Shown: positions 9,293 through 17,964 of the stretch, in pieces
Position numbering within the stretch: position 1 is the first letter of the stretch
Layout: every line of letters begins with the position of its first letter
DNA from: Tolypothrix sp. NIES-4075
Lineage (GTDB): Bacteria; Cyanobacteriota; Cyanobacteriia; Cyanobacteriales; Nostocaceae
NCBI RefSeq assembly: GCF_002218085.1
Contig: NZ_BDUC01000009.1
Location: forward strand, 232,623 to 296,622
DNA length: 64,000 bases
Direction: 5' to 3'
Notes under the pieces: model-generated
Database searches by the model: none
What the model was told of the DNA's origin: nothing
Seen by the model: the letters and a program-made list of their open reading frames with translations, nothing else
Translations under genes and position numbers: made by a program

Positions 9293-10075
9293 ATGATGGA
9301 ACTTCACACTTTTGCTAATATTTCCCAGAAAACATCTGCCAATTCACAAACAATTGCTAAATTGGCTCCTACGACCTCTCAAGTTTCTCCTTGGTTAACT
9401 CCCTTGGCGTATGTGTTAGGGCGTCATTTCCTTTTACCGTTCTTCTTTCGCCAAATCAGGATCGTCGGCGAAGAACATATGCCTACGACGGGTCCAATAA
9501 TCCTCGCTCCCACCCATCGGGCACGTTGGGATGCATTGCTAGTACCCTACGCTGCTAGTTGCTGTGTGGCAAGTCGAGATTTGCGTTTCATGGTAACAAT
9601 CAGTGAATGTCAAGGAGTTCAGGGGTGGTTCGTTCGACGCTTAGGAGGGTTTCCTGTAGATCCTAAACGCCCGTCAATTAGCACTTTGCGACACGGTGTT
9701 GAATTACTCCAGCAAGGAAAAACCTTGGTTATTTTTCCCGAAGGTGGGATTTATCGTGATGGTGAAGTTCACCCATTAAAGCCGGGAATTGCACGTTTGG
9801 CTTTGAGTGCTGAATCTAGTCACCCAGGACTGGGGGTGAAAATTGTGCCGATCAATATTAATTACAGCCAACCTTATCCGAACTGGGGTACGGATGTTAG
9901 CATCCATATTGGTTCCCCCCTATCAGTAGCAGATTACACTCATGGTTGCGTGAAACAAGATGCTAAACGCCTGACAGGTGATTTAGCAAAAATGCTGCAA
10001 CAATTAAGCCATCACTCTTCAGAGATGATTAATCACAGATTTGCGTGCGATTCGTTGGTTGGGGAATCTCGGTAA
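9293..10075 (+). CDS. 1-acyl-glycerol-3-phosphate acyltransferase family protein (PlsC-like)
   Basis: 260 residues from the ATG at 9293; GTG 9290 and TTG 9266 are alternatives. Acyltransferase motifs are clear: block I HRARWD (H-x4-D) within PTHRARWDALL, block II-like GWFVRRLGGFPVD, block III FPEGGIYRDG, and block IV-like VPININY. It transfers an acyl chain to a lysophospholipid at the membrane. The C-terminus ends in a variable tail. Group II intron debris begins about 60 bases downstream. Confidence 0.88.
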   Translation: MMELHTFANISQKTSANSQTIAKLAPTTSQVSPWLTPLAYVLGRHFLLPFFFRQIRIVGEEHMPTTGPIILAPTHRARWDALLVPYAASCCVASRDLRFMVTISECQGVQGWFVRRLGGFPVDPKRPSISTLRHGVELLQQGKTLVIFPEGGIYRDGEVHPLKPGIARLALSAESSHPGLGVKIVPININYSQPYPNWGTDVSIHIGSPLSVADYTHGCVKQDAKRLTGDLAKMLQQLSHHSSEMINHRFACDSLVGESR

Positions 10076-10494
10076 TCAGCCCGTAAATAGCCAACCCAGC
10101 TTGTAATATAGCTGAACTCTCAAAAAGATGTAGGTGTAAGCCCTACCCGCTAGATTCAAGCGTGACTCCTTATCTGCCCACACCGAACAAGCTCGATTCT
10201 TGTAGAGTTACCTGAAAGCAGGGCATAACTTAAAAACCCCTGACTTCATCAGAGCCAAAACCCGCCGCACAATGCTAATAGTAGCGTTATGAATCCAGGG
10301 TTTCTGATGGTTGAAATGGCTACACCTAACGGAACAATCAATCTTTTGAGGGAACGAATAAAAACGAATCAAAGGTCTTAGGGCATTTTCGTACCCCAAA
10401 GTAGGTAAGACGAGATACGGAATCCCTTTGATTCGGGTAGGATGCGGCGTAATTGCCGCAAGGTATTCAGAAAACACAACAGCGGAGTTAGAGC

Positions 10495-10620
10495 ATGATT
10501 GGGCACAGCCATGAGGTTAGTGAATCTTGGAAGACATTACCTTGGAAGAAATTCCGATGTGATTTATTTTGCCTACAATGTCGAGTGTTTAAAGCTATTC
10601 GAGAATGAAACAAACAACGA
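10495..10620 (+). pseudogene. Group II intron reverse transcriptase, N-terminal fragment
   Basis: From the ATG at 10495 the frame gives SWKTLPWKKFRCDLF, LQCRVFKAIRE, then a TGA where relatives have Gly (REGNKQRA). This is the typical N-terminal region of cyanobacterial intron-encoded reverse transcriptases. About 40 residues remain before the sequence switches to IS630 transposase near 10621. Confidence 0.6.
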
Positions 10621-10996
10621 GCAGAAGTCTTAAGTTGGTTGCTTTCCAAAGAATGTTGGGAACTTGGCGAACTCGAATATAAATTAGCTTTTGAATATGA
10701 TGTAACTTATGAGTCAAAACGCAGCTATTACGACTTATTTGATGCGGCAGGAATTAGTTGGAAGAAAACTACTTCTTTAAATCCAAAAGCTGACGAGGAA
10801 GTTGTGGCTGCAAAAAAAAAGAGATTGAAACACTGTTGGCAAAACACCGGGAGGAAATCGAAGCAGGAAAGTTGAAAGTATTACTGTTAGATGAGTGCCA
10901 TTTAATGTAGGGAGATTTAAGCGGATATGTTTGGGGAAAAACTGATCAAGAAATAGTAGTAAAAGTTGTTGATGTCCGCGATAAACAGACATACTA

Positions 10997-11682
10997 ACCC
11001 AAGTTGCTAGTTATAAATTCAGGCGATCGCACTTGTATCACAAAGGTAATAAAATCCCCTCCAGTAATAAAAACGGAGGGGAAGATGCGTTCACGAAATA
11101 ATTACTGTCTATGCGCTTCCCCGACGACTTGTTGAAGGCGATTGGGCATAGCGAGGATTGCCGCCCTTGAAATGAGCGATGCAGAAATTATAACAACGGC
11201 AGTCTGCGCGGCAATGTTCTTTGATGGTAATCATAGCAAGGCTTGCATTTACATGAAAGACCATAATTTGATACCGCATATGTTAGAAAAATCGCGATTT
11301 AATCGGCGATTACACGGTATCTCGATGTTGATAAACGATTTATTTCACCAAATAGGAATAATATTAAAAGAAGCTAGTGATTGTACTGAATATCTTTTAG
11401 ATTCGTTTCCAGTAGCAATGTGTGATAACATTCGCATCTTCAACGTGAAGTTAATCAAATCAGAGGAGTACAGGGGTTACATTGCATCCAAAAAACGGTA
11501 TTTCTATGGGGTGAGAGTTCAGTTATTAACGACCACTCATTGGTGTTCCTGTTGAGTTTGTGTTGATTTTTGATTAAGTTCAAGTTGCGGTGGCGTTAGG
11601 AGCCACCGCAAACCTCATCGTGGGCGATCGCGTAAATCTCCGGGTGATTCACACCCGGAGTCACATAACCCGCAACTTGGGT
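10997..11682 (+). mobile_element. IS982-like element, 686 bp, with target duplication
   Basis: It begins ACCCAAGTTGC and ends GCAACTTGGGT: 11-bp perfect terminal inverted repeats, with five more matching bases after a 2-base mismatch. It is flanked by TACTA at 10992-10996 and 11683-11687. Deleting the element and one TACTA rejoins the IS630 reading frame without loss. At 686 bp it is shorter than a complete IS982 element (about 1 kb) and its transposase is broken. Confidence 0.85.
11142..11577 (+). pseudogene. IS982-like transposase fragment
   Basis: It reads MSDAEIITTAVCAAMFF, NHSKACIYMKDHN, MLEKSRFNRRLHGI, LLDSFPVAMCDNIRI and EEYRGYIASKKRYFYGVR, which is the IS982 pattern with the DSFP and GYxASKKRYFYG motifs. 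A shift near 11545 moves the frame to GVPVEFVLIFD and a stop, so the C-terminal third is missing. Confidence 0.8.
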
Positions 11683-12117
11683 TACTACGGAGCAGTTGAT
11701 TATTTGGAGGGAGGCTTACACGCTCATTGCATATAATGCAGGTAACTCAGAAAATACGATTGATTATCTACGTTATTTATTAGATCAGTCCCCCAATCAA
11801 AGATTACTTCTTTTTTGGGATGGTGCTTCTTACCATCGTTCACATCTGGTTCAAAACTTTTTAGGCGAGATAAACCAAGGTTTGTCTCAAGAGCAGTGGA
11901 TAAGGTACATGCGTCCGCTTTGCTCCTAATTGCCCATCACAAAATCCGCGTTTAGGATATTTGGTTACAAGCTAAAACATGGGTGCGGCGTTTCTGTGCT
12001 TTAATTGCTTCGTTCTCTCATCTGAAGTGGATGTTTGAGTGGTTTATCCGACACACAAACGAGTGATTTTGCCACTCTCCAAATGTACGGAGCTTTTTCA
12101 CAAATCAAATATTAGTC

Positions 12118-12213
12118 CTATATGACAGTGAAACCTCTAAAGCATTAAAACGCCAAAACCATACATGTGGTCACTGTGGCTTAAAGTGTACAAGATGGAC
12201 GCTACGATGGTGA
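12118..12213 (+). pseudogene. Group II intron reverse transcriptase, zinc-knuckle remnant
   Basis: The short frame LYDSETSKALKRQNHTCGHC GLK resembles the segment of intron reverse transcriptases just before the HNH endonuclease domain (LLKRQ...C-x2-C). It is open for 31 codons, then stops. It begins at the right edge of the IS630 relic, near AGTCCTATA. Confidence 0.5.
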
Positions 12214-12422
12214 AACTCTCAAACGTAAAAATTACTGGAAAACTACGTGATACGGAAACGGTCATGCGTAGTTTGGAGTTCTGGTGTTGGAAAAGTGCCA
12301 ATACTGGTAACTCGCTGGCTACCTACCCTACCGCACGCACGGTTCTAACAGAGAGGGGTGGGGAATAATATCCCTCCTCGACTCTACCTGAAGTTCCTAA
12401 TTCTTAGTCATGTGTTATGAAT

Positions 12423-12520
12423 TTGGGCATTGAAAATTGGGTAATGTGTAATGGGTAATGGGTAATTGGAGGAGCAAATTCCCCCTTGTCCCCTTGTCCC
12501 CAGTCCCCTGTACGGTGGCG
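12423..12520. repeat. Short G-rich and C-rich repeats
   Basis: GGGTAATGTGTAATGGGTAA-like repeats followed by CCCCTTGTCCCCTTGTCCCC: a G-rich half followed by a C-rich half, the same arrangement as the in-gene inserts. Confidence 0.65.
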
Positions 12521-12663
12521 TGCGGGAACTCGATTACACCAATGTTTAGTCTAAAACAAAGAAACTTAGTATGTAGCTTTGCTTTTATCAGAGACCAAAA
12601 CAGAGTTAAGATACCCGAAGTTTCCATACTTATTGTGTGTAATTGTCGCGCCAATTTATAAGA

Positions 12664-13299
12664 ATGAACTTTGCTGCAATTCCCTTAATTCGCTTCACTT
12701 GTTTATCATTGCTAGCAGCCCTCAGCTTGCTATCACCTGTGAATGCCCAGGTAATCAAGTTACCAAGCAATCCTAACCAAGCACAACCGATCAACCCCGA
12801 CGACCCGAACAATCTCCGTCCCACTGCACCAAATGGTACCCTTTTAAGTATTGAGGGGGGCAAGCGTCTGATGAGTGAGGCAAGTAGTGCAGTTGGTTCT
12901 CAAAACTATGCTACTGCTGCGAAGAAACTTCAGGAAGCACGTCAGGTTTTTAACCAGCTATCTAATTTTTATCAAGACTTGAATTCTAGCTTTTCGGGAA
13001 TTGATAACAGAATTTCAGATTCCCTGCGAAAAAAGGCGCTAGAAACTGCTCAAATGCGAGATGAATCTACCTATCAGCTAGCGCTGGTACATCGGGCGCA
13101 AAATCAACCAGAATTAGCTGTGCCTTTGCTGGTTCAGATTATTCGCTCTCAAAACCCAACGCGAGAATTAGGTAAGAAGGCTTACCAGCAGTTATTAGAG
13201 TTAGGTTTTGTGGATTCTCCTTATCCTCGCACTGGTAGTAGTTCACCCTCCTCGCCCTCTTCCCGCACTGGTAATAGTTCCTCTTCTCCCAAAAAATAA
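12664..13299 (+). CDS. Secreted conserved cyanobacterial protein of unknown function
   Basis: 211 residues from the ATG at 12664. A signal peptide is likely: IRFTCLSLLAALSLLSPVNAQ, with cleavage near VNA-Q (residue ~30). A helical region of about 120 residues follows (EASSAVGSQNYATAAKKLQEARQ, ETAQMRDESTYQLALVHRA) that looks TPR-like, then a Ser/Pro-rich tail. It is probably periplasmic or lipid-associated. I do not recognise a named family. It lies upstream of bolA with a 200-base gap containing a HIP1 site. Confidence 0.75.
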   Translation: MNFAAIPLIRFTCLSLLAALSLLSPVNAQVIKLPSNPNQAQPINPDDPNNLRPTAPNGTLLSIEGGKRLMSEASSAVGSQNYATAAKKLQEARQVFNQLSNFYQDLNSSFSGIDNRISDSLRKKALETAQMRDESTYQLALVHRAQNQPELAVPLLVQIIRSQNPTRELGKKAYQQLLELGFVDSPYPRTGSSSPSSPSSRTGNSSSSPKK

Positions 13300-13511
13300 A
13301 AACTCTTTTTTCGTTGATTATTCTTTTCTCCTCCTCGCACTCTCCTGAACCGCCAATGCTAGGATGGGGTTATGTGCCATGACATGGCGTTCTTAAAAAG
13401 TGGGCGATCGCTTTGGGCGTGTGCTAACCATTGCTAAAATCTTATATTGGCAAAGGTAAGCGACAGGTATTTGTTGTTAATAATAGAAACAGAAGTTTTT
13501 CAGGAATGGCG

Positions 13512-13769
13512 ATGATTAGTCCGCAGCAAGTTGAAGCAATGATCAAGGCGGAACTGCCAGATGCCCAAGTTCAGGTGCAAGACTTGACTGGTGGTGGAGA
13601 CCACTATCAAGTCACTGTAGTTTCATCGCAGTTTGCAGGCAAGGGGCTGGTGCAACAACATCAGTTAATTTATGCTGCTTTGCGCCAAGCCATGTCAAAT
13701 GATTCAATTCATGCCTTAGCACTCAAAACCTATACTCCTGAGTCTTGGCAGACAACAGCCGCTTCGTAA
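13512..13769 (+). CDS. BolA family protein
   Basis: 85 residues. ATG 13512 is preferred because CAGGAATGG lies at a proper distance; ATG 13506 and an upstream TTG are alternatives. It has the BolA/KH-like pattern ISPQQVEAMIKAELPDAQVQV, GGDHYQVTVVSSQF and KGLVQQHQLIYAAL, with the conserved His that helps bind a shared [2Fe-2S] cluster. The next gene is the CGFS glutaredoxin, its usual partner in iron-sulfur trafficking, so the two likely act together. Confidence 0.9.
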   Translation: MISPQQVEAMIKAELPDAQVQVQDLTGGGDHYQVTVVSSQFAGKGLVQQHQLIYAALRQAMSNDSIHALALKTYTPESWQTTAAS

Positions 13770-13898
13770 AGTTAGGAGTTATCAGTTATCAGTTAGGAGT
13801 TATGAGTTGAAAAAAGATTTTTACTTCCTCACTCCTTATTTCTCACTCCTAAGTTTTTATTCCTCACTCTTGAAACCATAATAGGAAACCGAAAGAAC

Positions 13899-14222
13899 AT
13901 GACACCAGAAGTTAAAGATAAAATTGACAACTTGGTAACACAAAACAAGATTATGGTTTTCATGAAGGGAACCAAGTTGATGCCTCAGTGCGGTTTCTCC
14001 AACAATGTTGTGCAGATTCTCAATACTTTGGGAGTACCCTTTGAGACGCTTGACATTCTCGCTGATCAAGAAATCCGTCAAGGAATTAAAGAATATTCCA
14101 ATTGGCCCACAATTCCCCAAGTCTATATTGATGGTAAATTCGTCGGCGGTTCCGATATTTTGATTGAACTGTACCAAAAAGGCGAATTGCAGCAAATGGT
14201 GGAAGTTGCTTTAGCTTCGTAA
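13899..14222 (+). CDS. grxD: Monothiol glutaredoxin, Grx4/GrxD type
   Basis: 107 residues, CGFS active site at residues 31-34 (LMPQCGFSNNV), TIPQVYIDGKFVGGSDI and the ELYQKGEL tail: a complete Grx4-type protein. These carry a glutathione-ligated [2Fe-2S] cluster and pair with BolA in cluster delivery and iron sensing. A TTAGGAGTTATCAG-type short-repeat tract separates it from bolA. Confidence 0.95.
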   Translation: MTPEVKDKIDNLVTQNKIMVFMKGTKLMPQCGFSNNVVQILNTLGVPFETLDILADQEIRQGIKEYSNWPTIPQVYIDGKFVGGSDILIELYQKGELQQMVEVALAS

Positions 14223-14287
14223 AGCTAAACGTCTTTGGTATGTGTGATGCGTATGAGGCGATCGCTCTCCTCTATTGGTGAGAGTAT

Positions 14288-14395
14288 TATAGCGGTCAAG
14301 AGTTGAGTGAAGTACAGATTAAATTGGTACTTTTCTTGTGGGGTGGGCACTCTCTGCCCACCCTTATGTACTTCACCAGACAATAAACCGCTATA
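14288..14395. mobile_element. MITE-like long hairpin element
   Basis: The ends TATAGCGGT and ACCGCTATA are perfect inverted repeats. Inside them GTGAAGTACA pairs with TGTACTTCAC, and the tip GGGTGGGCA/TGCCCACCC closes on CTCTC. The nested pairing over 108 bp suggests a non-autonomous palindromic element. It has no coding capacity. Confidence 0.6.
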
Positions 14396-14581
14396 TTTGT
14401 AGCGTTCGCGTAGCCGCGTGCCTCTCGTCCCTTGCGCGTCTATTAAGGAGAGGAGAAGCATTGCCGAGTACGGCAACGCTTTTTATTTCGCAGCAGTCTC
14501 ATACCCCTGGATTTAAACCGAATTAGTAAAAAAGCGCTATGCCTCCTTAGGGCAGCAAACCCGTTTTGGGCTTGTTCTAAA

Positions 14582-14635
14582 ATTCCTTCAGCTTTGTTTG
14601 GGCTAACCACACAAAACTGAAGGAATATTTTTTAT
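14582..14635 (+). terminator. Strong hairpin terminator
   Basis: ATTCCTTCAG pairs with CTGAAGGAAT, and the stem extends through GCTTTGT and ACAAAA around a 12-base loop. ATTTTTTAT follows. It lies 360 bases after grxD and probably belongs to transcription from that side. Confidence 0.7.
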
Positions 14636-14745
14636 AAATACAATTTGTGCCATGCAGACCAATATTCCCCATTGACCAATGCCGATAATATGTTATAATT
14701 ATCAGCGTTGATTAACGGTTACTAACGATTAACTCTAAAAGGGCA

Positions 14746-15000
14746 TTAGTAGTAATCGTGTTGTCGTTCTGGCTCGGGTTGGGTCATGACAAAGTTAGAT
14801 CCATCGTACAAGTAGCGGCTGGCTTCCTCCTCTAAACGATGAATCAAATAAGGTTCAATAGTGTTACTATGTCGCAGGGCGGCTAGATATCCATCCAAAT
14901 ACATCCGCATATCATCCGTCCGATAACCGCGATTCCATAGCTCGACGAAGGCGTCGGTAAGTCTTTGGTAGTAGCGAATGGTTTGTGTGTCTTGGAGCAT
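14746..15000 (-). CDS. Small conserved cyanobacterial protein (DUF6761-like)
   Basis: 84 residues, helical, with no signal or membrane segment: QTIRYYQRLTDAFVELWNRGY, MRMYLDGYLAAL, IHRLEEEASRYLYD. Small proteins of this pattern recur across cyanobacteria without known function; the DUF assignment is from memory. It is divergent from the response regulator, with 564 bases between. Start ATG at 15000. Confidence 0.75.
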   Translation of the reverse strand: MLQDTQTIRYYQRLTDAFVELWNRGYRTDDMRMYLDGYLAALRHSNTIEPYLIHRLEEEASRYLYDGSNFVMTQPEPERQHDYY

Positions 15001-15564
15001 AACAGAGGATAGAAATCTCTTTGGAATGAAAATTGTAAATGATTCACGTGAAAATGTGAAGTCATACTTTCAGGTTGCCATCAAATTAGAGATGATAACT
15101 CTACTTTGGGGATCACTACCTATTGGCTACAGTCTAACTAGATCCTATTCCAGAAGAAGGGGAAAAGGAATTGCTAGTAAGATATTCTTATGATTTTCTC
15201 TCAAAGTAGCTCGACTGGGCTGAGGGGTGTAAGCATTTGTTTCATCTACCCTATGGAATAGTTTTTGATATTTATCCTCAAAGATAGCTTTGGTAAAGAT
15301 TAGCTTATTTGGTCAGATTTTGTTTGTCAATAGCAACTACCGTGAAAGCAAGATGTTTAACTTAAGAGATTTTACTTTCCCGGAATTCTAACAAAAATTT
15401 AAGAAGATTACCAATTCACCTTTGCCAAGGCATAAATTACCTACTTATTAGCTTTTTTATTAGAAAAAGTTATGCTAATCGCAATGGAGGTAACAAGGGC
15501 TACAAAACCTTAGACATTGGCTTTGTTACTTTGAAAGTCATCGACGCTAAGGGGTATTGCCACC
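15001..15564. other. Divergent intergenic region, no gene seen
   Basis: 564 bases between the small helical protein and the response regulator. The 71-codon frame at 14978-15193 starts inside the neighbouring gene and looks random. This stretch must hold two promoters; I see no clear operator. Confidence 0.5.
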
Positions 15565-16356
15565 GTGGGATCGGTTTGTATTGAAATCATTGAGGGAAAT
15601 CCCCATCTGAGGTCGTTGCTGGGTTGGCACTTGCAACAACTAGAGTATCGCGTGCATCAAGCCGCCAGTATTTATCAAGCAAGGGAAGTTTTTATCAGCC
15701 AACAACCAACACTAATTATTCTTGATGCTGATTTGCCTGATGGCGATGGCATTGAGTTTTGCCGTTGGCTGCATCGTCAGCAACAACCTTTAATTTTAAT
15801 GCTATCTGCCCGGACTAATGAAGCTGATATCGTCGCTGGTTTGAAAGCTGGGGCTGATGATTATCTCAGCAAACCTTTTGGGATGCAAGAGTTTCTAGCG
15901 CGGGTAGAAGCACTAATTCGCCGCAGACGCGCACCTGTAGCGCCAGCTTATCTCGATTATGGCTCTATCCAAATCGATTTAGTGCAGCGTCGCGTCCGCT
16001 TTCAAGGCGAATTTATCGATTTAACACCGCAAGAGTTCAGTTTACTCTATGTTTTGGCGCAAGCAGGCGGAGTACCTTTAAGTAGGACAGAATTGCTACG
16101 TCGTGCTTGGCCCGATGCTATTGATAACCCACGTACTATTGATACTCACGTTTTATCATTACGGAAAAAAGTTGAACTCGATCCTCGACAACCCAGTTTG
16201 ATTCAAACTATCCGCAATGTCGGATATCGCTTTAACATGGAAATTATAAACGCCAACCCGCCACAATCACAAGCAAAGTTACCGAAAGAAAGATTTACTA
16301 ATCAACGTTCAACTCTTAGCAGTCAAATTCCAGAAGGGGAGGTGGTTACTGGATAG
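15565..16356 (+). CDS. OmpR/PhoB-type response regulator with atypical acidic pocket
   Basis: 263 residues, GTG start with AAGGGG nine bases upstream. Receiver domain (about 4-120): phosphoacceptor Asp54 in IILDADLPDGDG, the conserved Ser in MLSARTNEAD and Lys in YLSKPFGMQEF. The acidic pocket reads IIEGNPHLR, so one of the two usual metal-binding acids is replaced by Gly or Asn. Winged-helix DNA-binding domain at about 130-230 (LTPQEFSLLYVLA, IDTHVLSLRKKVE, IQTIRNVGYRF). A 35-residue unstructured tail follows. No histidine kinase lies next to it. Its target genes cannot be told. Confidence 0.9.
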   Translation: MGSVCIEIIEGNPHLRSLLGWHLQQLEYRVHQAASIYQAREVFISQQPTLIILDADLPDGDGIEFCRWLHRQQQPLILMLSARTNEADIVAGLKAGADDYLSKPFGMQEFLARVEALIRRRRAPVAPAYLDYGSIQIDLVQRRVRFQGEFIDLTPQEFSLLYVLAQAGGVPLSRTELLRRAWPDAIDNPRTIDTHVLSLRKKVELDPRQPSLIQTIRNVGYRFNMEIINANPPQSQAKLPKERFTNQRSTLSSQIPEGEVVTG

Positions 16357-16450
16357 TGGGTAGTGGATAGTGGATGGTGGATAGTTGATAGTTAATAATG
16401 GATGGTTGTAACGAGTATTTTTTGACAACTAACAACCAACAACTAACAAT
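16353..16450. repeat. Short tandem repeats (GTGGATAGT type)
   Basis: Repeated GGATAGTGGATGGTGGATAG, followed by ACAACTAACAACCAACAACT, between two convergent genes. The ABC gene's stop codon lies at its right edge. Confidence 0.6.
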
Positions 16451-17217
16451 TAACTCCATTCTTCATCTGCTTGAGTTTGTGCTTGTGTCAAACTTTGACG
16501 TAAGTTAACCCAGTTTACCTCCAGGGCTTTTTGATTTGCTAACAACCGACCTTGCTGTAGGTGTAATAAACGGGTACAAGACATCTGAGCTAACTCTAAT
16601 TGGTGATTTACCATAAGAATGGTGGTTTGATGATTTTGAGTTAACTGGGTTAAGACTTGCATCAGATGCTGTGCCGTGCCAATGTCAAGAGTTGATGTTG
16701 GCTCGTCTAATAATAAAATTTTCGGTTGGATAATTAAAGCACGAGCGATCGCTATTAATTGTCTTTGTCCTGCCGAAAGTTGCACCTCAGTCCTTCCTAA
16801 CCAATCATTGGGAATGTGCAGTTGTTCTATCCAGTAACTGACACGTTGCTGAATCGTCTGTTTGGCTAAACCACGCAAAACTAACGGGTAAGCTAACGCT
16901 TGTGTCACTGTCATTCCCAATAATTTGGATTCTTGGGGTACGAGTGTTACATTAGCGCGTAACTCCAAGATGGGAATTTGCCGATATTCCTGATTCTCTA
17001 GATAGATTTTACCGCTACTCGGTTCATCAAGGCGGTTGATGAGGCGTAATAGCGAAGTTTTGCCAGCACCAGTCAGCCCGATAATAGCGATAAATTCGCC
17101 TTTGGTAACCTCAAAGGAAATATCTTGTAATATAGGATATCCTTGTTGGTTGCTTTTAAGGGTTTTCAGCTTGGCAAATAGATTTACTTGCTCTAACTTT
17201 AGTTTGGAATTATCCAA
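16450..17217 (-). CDS. ABC transporter ATP-binding protein, no adjacent permease
   Basis: 255 residues with all ATPase motifs: Walker A GLTGAGKTS (about 47-55), Q-loop VPQESKLLG, signature LSAGQRQL (about 145), Walker B ILLLDEPTS, and H-loop VNHQLE. It resembles single-domain ATPases of the MetN/YbbL kind. No permease or binding-protein gene is next to it, so the substrate is unknown. The 30 C-terminal residues are variable. A GC-rich repeat separates it from the next upstream gene. Confidence 0.88.
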   Translation of the reverse strand: MDNSKLKLEQVNLFAKLKTLKSNQQGYPILQDISFEVTKGEFIAIIGLTGAGKTSLLRLINRLDEPSSGKIYLENQEYRQIPILELRANVTLVPQESKLLGMTVTQALAYPLVLRGLAKQTIQQRVSYWIEQLHIPNDWLGRTEVQLSAGQRQLIAIARALIIQPKILLLDEPTSTLDIGTAQHLMQVLTQLTQNHQTTILMVNHQLELAQMSCTRLLHLQQGRLLANQKALEVNWVNLRQSLTQAQTQADEEWS

Positions 17218-17260
17218 GTGCAGATTCGGTAACTATTAATTTCTTTTATCTCACGCAGAG

Positions 17261-17322
17261 GAGCCAGTGCGTTGCGGGGGTTCCCCCCGTTGTAGCACCT
17301 AGCGTAGCGCAGAGGCGCAAAG
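17261..17322. repeat. GC-rich repeat island
   Basis: It contains GAGCCAGTGCGTTGCGGGGG and TTCCCCCCGTTGTAGCACCT, an inverted match to the islands at 5.9, 51.5 and 56.8 kb. Confidence 0.7.
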
Positions 17323-17333
17323 GTTAAGAAGAT

Positions 17334-17897
17334 TTAATTTAAGTTCCCCAATGTCAAGGCTGTGGTGATAGTCCAAGCATCAACTAATAGTAAGAAGAAT
17401 GTAGATACAAGTAAAGCTACGTACATCCACGGTTGTGCTAGAGGGTAGACATCTGTGGTGTCAATGCCGGTTTTTGCTTGGACTTGGCGGACTAATTGGG
17501 CAAATCCTGCCACGCGCATCGGTAGTAAATAAGCTTTGTCGTCTTGACTGAGGAAGTAATAAACTAAACCTCCTTGCCCTGTGGTACGGGGTTTTAATTC
17601 TTTGACTTGCGACCAAGGTAAAGACCAACCTTTACGAAAGAAGCGCGGAACCCAAACGGGGTAGGTAACTTGAATTCCTTGGTTGTCTAAAATTACTCTT
17701 TCGGTTAAGACTGCATACAAAGCAACAAAACCGATGCTGATTCCTACCCACAATAATACTGGAGGTATGGGTGAGGCTGTTGCCTTGGATAAAAAAGGTA
17801 ACGGTGCTGTGAGGGCTATATAGAGGCTTAACAGGGCGATGCGAATTAAGGGAGAAAGACGAAAAATGAAAGTTGAGGTATCAGTTGATGCTGTCAC
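17334..17897 (-). CDS. Membrane protein of unknown function (PH-domain-like core)
   Basis: 187 residues. Two membrane helices at about 15-35 and 44-65, a soluble strand-rich middle (VILDNQGIQVTYPVWVPRFFRKGWSLPWSQVKELKPR, split here by function only), and a third helix at about 158-180. The middle resembles bacterial PH-like domains (the IxVTYP...ISW pattern). It is conserved in filamentous cyanobacteria to my knowledge but not characterised. It is followed leftward by the ABC ATPase; a link is possible but not shown. Confidence 0.75.
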   Translation of the reverse strand: MTASTDTSTFIFRLSPLIRIALLSLYIALTAPLPFLSKATASPIPPVLLWVGISIGFVALYAVLTERVILDNQGIQVTYPVWVPRFFRKGWSLPWSQVKELKPRTTGQGGLVYYFLSQDDKAYLLPMRVAGFAQLVRQVQAKTGIDTTDVYPLAQPWMYVALLVSTFFLLLVDAWTITTALTLGNLN

Positions 17898-17964
17898 GGC
17901 TGAAATAGCGATCGCTTGCTTTAATTACATACTAACGAAACCATTCAGCTAGAAAGTCAAACGA

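Larger units (their letters stand above)
10621..12117 (+). pseudogene. IS630-family transposase, split and frameshifted
   Basis: The first part (10621-10996) reads LSKECWELGELEYKLAFEYD, YESKRSYYDLF and WKKTTSLNPKADEEVVA. A slip in a poly-A run at about 10813-10821 then shifts the frame into KVLLLDECHLM, with a TAG replacing Trp, followed by GYVWGKTDQEI. The second part (11683-12117) has DYLRYLLDQ, LLFWDGASYHRS (catalytic Asp region), further frameshifts, and a final DIWLQAKTW region. The N-terminal helix-turn-helix part is absent. The two halves are separated by an IS982-like insert; removing it restores DKQTYYGAVDYLEG exactly. Confidence 0.8.
10134..12388 (+). mobile_element. Degenerate group II intron hosting nested insertion sequences
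   Basis: The 5' part (about 10134-10494) resembles group II intron RNA domains and ends just before a short ORF start that looks like an intron reverse transcriptase. After the insertions, a zinc-knuckle fragment (12118-12213) and a tail with CGCACGCACGGTTCT followed by GAGGGGTGGGG ... CCCTCCTCGACTC (about 12328-12388) look like domains V/VI. The whole reverse transcriptase core is missing, so it cannot splice or move on its own. Both outer boundaries are estimates. Confidence 0.6.
14223..14745. other. Intergenic region with palindromic element and terminator
   Basis: 523 bases with no gene. It contains a 108-bp hairpin element (14288-14395), a GC-rich repeat stretch (14395-14470) and a strong hairpin terminator (14582-14635). 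Confidence 0.6.

Noticed and set aside
12415..12654. 79-residue minus-strand frame
   Set aside because: Composed partly of repeat DNA upstream of the secreted-protein gene, with no supporting features.
14978..15193. 71-residue + strand frame before the response regulator
   Set aside because: It starts inside the oppositely oriented small gene and has no conserved-looking segment.
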